Positions 12,531-14,228 of a stretch of DNA of 14,228 bases are shown here, piece by piece (the first letter of the stretch is position 1; each line of letters opens with the position of its first letter). This DNA is from Candidatus Magasanikiibacteriota bacterium. GTDB lineage: Bacteria > Patescibacteriota > Patescibacteriia > Magasanikbacterales > UBA922. Location: NCBI GenBank assembly GCA_023246555.1, contig JAHFIC010000019.1:1-14228 (forward strand), written 5' to 3'. A program made the position numbers and the translations under genes. The notes under the pieces are model-generated. The model worked only from the letters and a program-made list of their open reading frames with translations. It was not told the origin of the DNA and did no database searches.

Positions 12531-13679
12531 CTATACTACCGCTCGCTTCAATTCTTCCACTTTATCCAACTTCTCCCACGGAAAATCCGGACGGCCAAAA
12601 TGGCCGTAGGCCGAAGTTTTGCGATAGATCGGTTTTAACAACCCAAGATGTTCAATAATTTTCCCCGGACGAAAATCGAAAACATTTTTAATCATGTCAA
12701 TCAGCTTTTCGTCACTCACTGTCCCTGTACCAAAGGTATTCACGTTAATTGACGTCGGCTCGGCGCGGCCGATCACATACGCCACTTGCACCTCGCACCG
12801 TTTTGCCAATCCTGCGGCCACAATATTTTTCGCCGCATAGCGCGCCATGTATGCGCCGGAGCGATCGACTTTCGACGGATCTTTTCCCGAAAAACAACCG
12901 CCGCCATGCCGTCCCATGCCGCCGTAGGTATCCACAATAATTTTTCGGCCAGTGAGCCCGGTGTCGCCATGCGGCCCGCCAACCACAAACCGACCAGTCA
13001 TATTGATGTGATACAGCGTCTTCTCGTCAAGCCACCTATCGCACACCGGACGAATAACCTCGCGCAGGATGTCTGCGCGCAATTGCTCCAAAGAAATGCC
13101 CTCGTCATGTTGTGCCGCGACGACCACATTGTGCACGCGAACCGGCACGCCATCTCGATACTCTACCGCTACCTGGCTTTTTCCATCGGGACGCAAATAC
13201 GATAAAATTTTCTCCTTGCGCACCTCTGCCAATCGCGCGGCTAATTTGTACGCTAAGAGTATCGGCAATGGCATGAACTCCGGTGTTTCGTCTGTCGCGT
13301 AGCCAAACATGAGTCCCTGATCCCCTGCTCCCTGCTCTTCGGCGGTTGCTTTGGAAACGCCCTGCGCGATGTCGGGCGACTGCTCATGAATCGAAACCAA
13401 AATTCCGGCGTGTTCGGCATCAATGCCGTACGCCGGATCGGTATAGCCGATTGATTCCAAAACTTCGCGCGTGATCTTCTGCACGTCGACATGCCCTTTG
13501 GTGGTCACTTCTCCGCCGACCACCACCAGGCCGGTGGTTGTAAAGCACTCGACCGCGACGCGTGAAGCCGGATCCTGCGTCAAAAGCGCGTCTAACACCG
13601 CGTCGGAAATTTGATCACAAATTTTGTCCGGATGACCTTCGGTGACGGATTCGGAGGTGAATAAATACGATTGAGACAT
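12531..13679 (-). CDS. metK: S-adenosylmethionine synthetase
   Basis: Makes SAM from methionine and ATP, the methyl donor for enzymes such as RsmH. 382 residues, full length. Motifs: FTSESVTEGHPDKICDQISDAVLDA (methionine and ATP site), GGEVTTKGHVDV, GAGDQGLMFGYATDETPE (signature 1), the K/D-rich FVVGGPHGDTGLTGRKIIVDTYGG, and GGGCFSGKDPSKVDRSGAYMARY (signature 2). It ends with YGHFGRPDFPWEKLD. The ATG at 13679 fits the family start just before SYLFTSESV; an upstream GTG-type extension to 13712 is not conserved in form. There is no Shine-Dalgarno. It appears to be a single-gene unit with its own promoter, reading into the structured element at 12343-12487. Confidence 0.98.
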   Translation of the reverse strand: MSQSYLFTSESVTEGHPDKICDQISDAVLDALLTQDPASRVAVECFTTTGLVVVGGEVTTKGHVDVQKITREVLESIGYTDPAYGIDAEHAGILVSIHEQSPDIAQGVSKATAEEQGAGDQGLMFGYATDETPEFMPLPILLAYKLAARLAEVRKEKILSYLRPDGKSQVAVEYRDGVPVRVHNVVVAAQHDEGISLEQLRADILREVIRPVCDRWLDEKTLYHINMTGRFVVGGPHGDTGLTGRKIIVDTYGGMGRHGGGCFSGKDPSKVDRSGAYMARYAAKNIVAAGLAKRCEVQVAYVIGRAEPTSINVNTFGTGTVSDEKLIDMIKNVFDFRPGKIIEHLGLLKPIYRKTSAYGHFGRPDFPWEKLDKVEELKRAVV

Positions 13680-13708
13680 AACGAATAATAAGTAATTGAG
13701 TTGTGTGT

Positions 13709-13737
13709 ACAATAATAGGTGGCGCGGAGCGGGTCAA
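13709..13737 (-). promoter_or_regulatory. Probable metK promoter
   Basis: The minus strand reads TTGACC (13732-13737), 17 bp, TATTGT (13709-13714). Initiation near 13702 would leave a leader of about 22 bases. The -35 sits in the loop of the hairpin at 13721-13756. An alternative, TTGTAC, 16 bp, TATTAT, lies closer and would give an almost leaderless mRNA. Confidence 0.5.
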
Positions 13738-13756
13738 GATGACACCGCCCCGCGCC
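13721..13756 (-). terminator. Probable terminator of the unknown gene at 13784-14146
   Basis: GGCGCGGAGCGG (13721-13732) and CCGCCCCGCGCC (13745-13756) pair at 11 of 12 positions around a 12-base loop. On the minus strand the stem is followed by ACCTATTATTGT, a weak T-rich tail. It starts 28 bp after the stop codon. The metK promoter overlaps it. Confidence 0.5.
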
Positions 13757-13783
13757 GTTCGCCTTCCACCGACTGATCCCGGC

Positions 13784-14146
13784 TTATTCCATGATGTACT
13801 CGACTTCGTTTTCGGTCCGCCGGAATCCGCTCTCGGATTTCTCCGGGACGATTTCCGTGGCGAGGACCTTCTTGCCGCCGAGCGCCGTGAGAAGCGCGAA
13901 ATGATACGCCGCACCTGCATCAAGAGTAACCGACTTCTCGGCTTCGGTCCCTTGCGGCGCGAAACCGAACACCGCCACGGGCTTTCCCGACGTACACGTC
14001 TTCGTGACGCCGAGAAGGTGCAAAGGAAGCGCCCCATCCGAACCTCCCCTCAACACCCAGCCCCCCGAAAGCTTGGTGAACGACGTCGGCTTCCGATTGC
14101 TGAAAAGGACTTCGAATGCTTCGACCTGTCTACGCGGAACTGCCAT
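13784..14146 (-). CDS. Hypothetical protein, GC-rich, with perfect Shine-Dalgarno
   Basis: Not recognised. 120 residues, soluble in appearance, with alternating short beta-like segments (GGWVLRG, LHLLGVTKT, KPVAVFGFAP, KSVTLDAGAAYHFALLTALGG, KVLATEIVPE) and an acidic end (RRTENEVEYIME). A single Cys lies in KTCTSGK. No signal peptide or membrane helix. The ATG at 14146 is set by AGGAGG (+ strand 14156-14161) nine bases upstream; a longer frame to 14188 ignores this signal. Like the small membrane protein gene at 11884, it is GC-richer and has a far stronger ribosome site than the housekeeping genes around it. The neighbouring metK and promoter arrangement suggest an independent unit. Confidence 0.65.
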   Translation of the reverse strand: MAVPRRQVEAFEVLFSNRKPTSFTKLSGGWVLRGGSDGALPLHLLGVTKTCTSGKPVAVFGFAPQGTEAEKSVTLDAGAAYHFALLTALGGKKVLATEIVPEKSESGFRRTENEVEYIME

Positions 14147-14155
14147 GACTTTCTT

Positions 14156-14161
14156 CCTCCT
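14156..14161 (-). promoter_or_regulatory. Canonical Shine-Dalgarno AGGAGG
   Basis: Perfect AGGAGG on the minus strand, nine bases before ATG 14146. It decides the start of the unknown gene and stands out because nearly every housekeeping gene in the window lacks such a site. Just upstream, ACGAA/TTCGT forms a small stem followed by T residues, a weak candidate for attenuation. Confidence 0.75.
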
Positions 14162-14211
14162 ATAAAAACGAAAAGACTTCGTACCCATACGGATAGAAGC
14201 TTCACTTCATT

Positions 14212-14228
14212 TCCCGAATCTCTCGGGA
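14212..14228. repeat. Short inverted repeat at the window edge
   Basis: TCCCGA (14212-14217) and TCGGGA (14223-14228) pair around ATCTC. It could be the terminator stem of a gene beyond the window, but the flanking sequence is cut off. Confidence 0.3.

Noticed and set aside
12029..12658. A 209-codon plus-strand frame across the structured element
   Set aside because: It overlaps the small gene and the metK 3' end in the wrong frame, crosses a terminator and several hairpins, and has no protein-like pattern.
1..14228. tRNA genes, rRNA or a CRISPR array
   Set aside because: No T-loop GGTTCGA-type signature with a matching acceptor stem, no rRNA stretches and no evenly spaced direct repeats with spacers were found.

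Overview
The window looks like a piece of the chromosome of a small-genome bacterium, most likely a Candidate Phyla Radiation (Patescibacteria, Parcubacteria-like) organism. This is inference from three things: compact housekeeping genes in long same-strand runs, several 4-base ATGA stop/start overlaps, and a membrane-anchored zinc-ribbon Clp-family ATPase inside a shortened division-gene cluster. TGA ends several genes, so the code is standard bacterial and not the UGA-glycine code of Gracilibacteria/Absconditabacteria. No tRNA, rRNA, CRISPR array or transposase gene was found.

Layout. Bases 1-2079 (+) hold the 3' part of dnaB, then ybaB and recR: replication and recombination. They converge on a long minus-strand run, read from 7852 down to 2094: mraZ, rsmH, ftsL, a small membrane protein, a large Clp/AAA+ ATPase, a membrane-anchored DUF192 protein and rplU. 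This run begins as a dcw (division and cell wall) cluster but carries a membrane protein and ATPase where ftsI and mur genes normally follow ftsL. It is headed by a good promoter overlaid by a 10-bp-periodic array of MraZ boxes, with a perfect DnaA box just upstream. A second minus-strand run, read from 11761 down to 8163, is uppP, cca, yidC and an SPFH (prohibitin-like) gene, ending at a strong hairpin terminator: envelope lipid recycling, tRNA maturation and membrane protein insertion.

Bases 11762-12530 are different in character. A near-consensus promoter (TTGACA, 17 bp, TATACT) overlaps the divergent uppP promoter and drives a short GC-rich gene for a two-helix membrane protein with a strong Shine-Dalgarno. 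Its 3' end is a series of hairpins closed by a terminator. Next comes a 145-bp element with long complementary ends and internal hairpins, lying directly downstream of metK; it is either a structured RNA or a MITE-like inverted-repeat element. metK (minus) follows, then a GC-rich unknown gene with a perfect AGGAGG.

Most worth a second look: the Clp-family ATPase, whose first AAA+ domain has lost Walker A, Walker B and arginine-finger residues and whose aromatic pore loops are missing in both domains, and which is translationally coupled to a membrane protein inside the division operon; and the unexplained element between the metK 3' end and its terminator.
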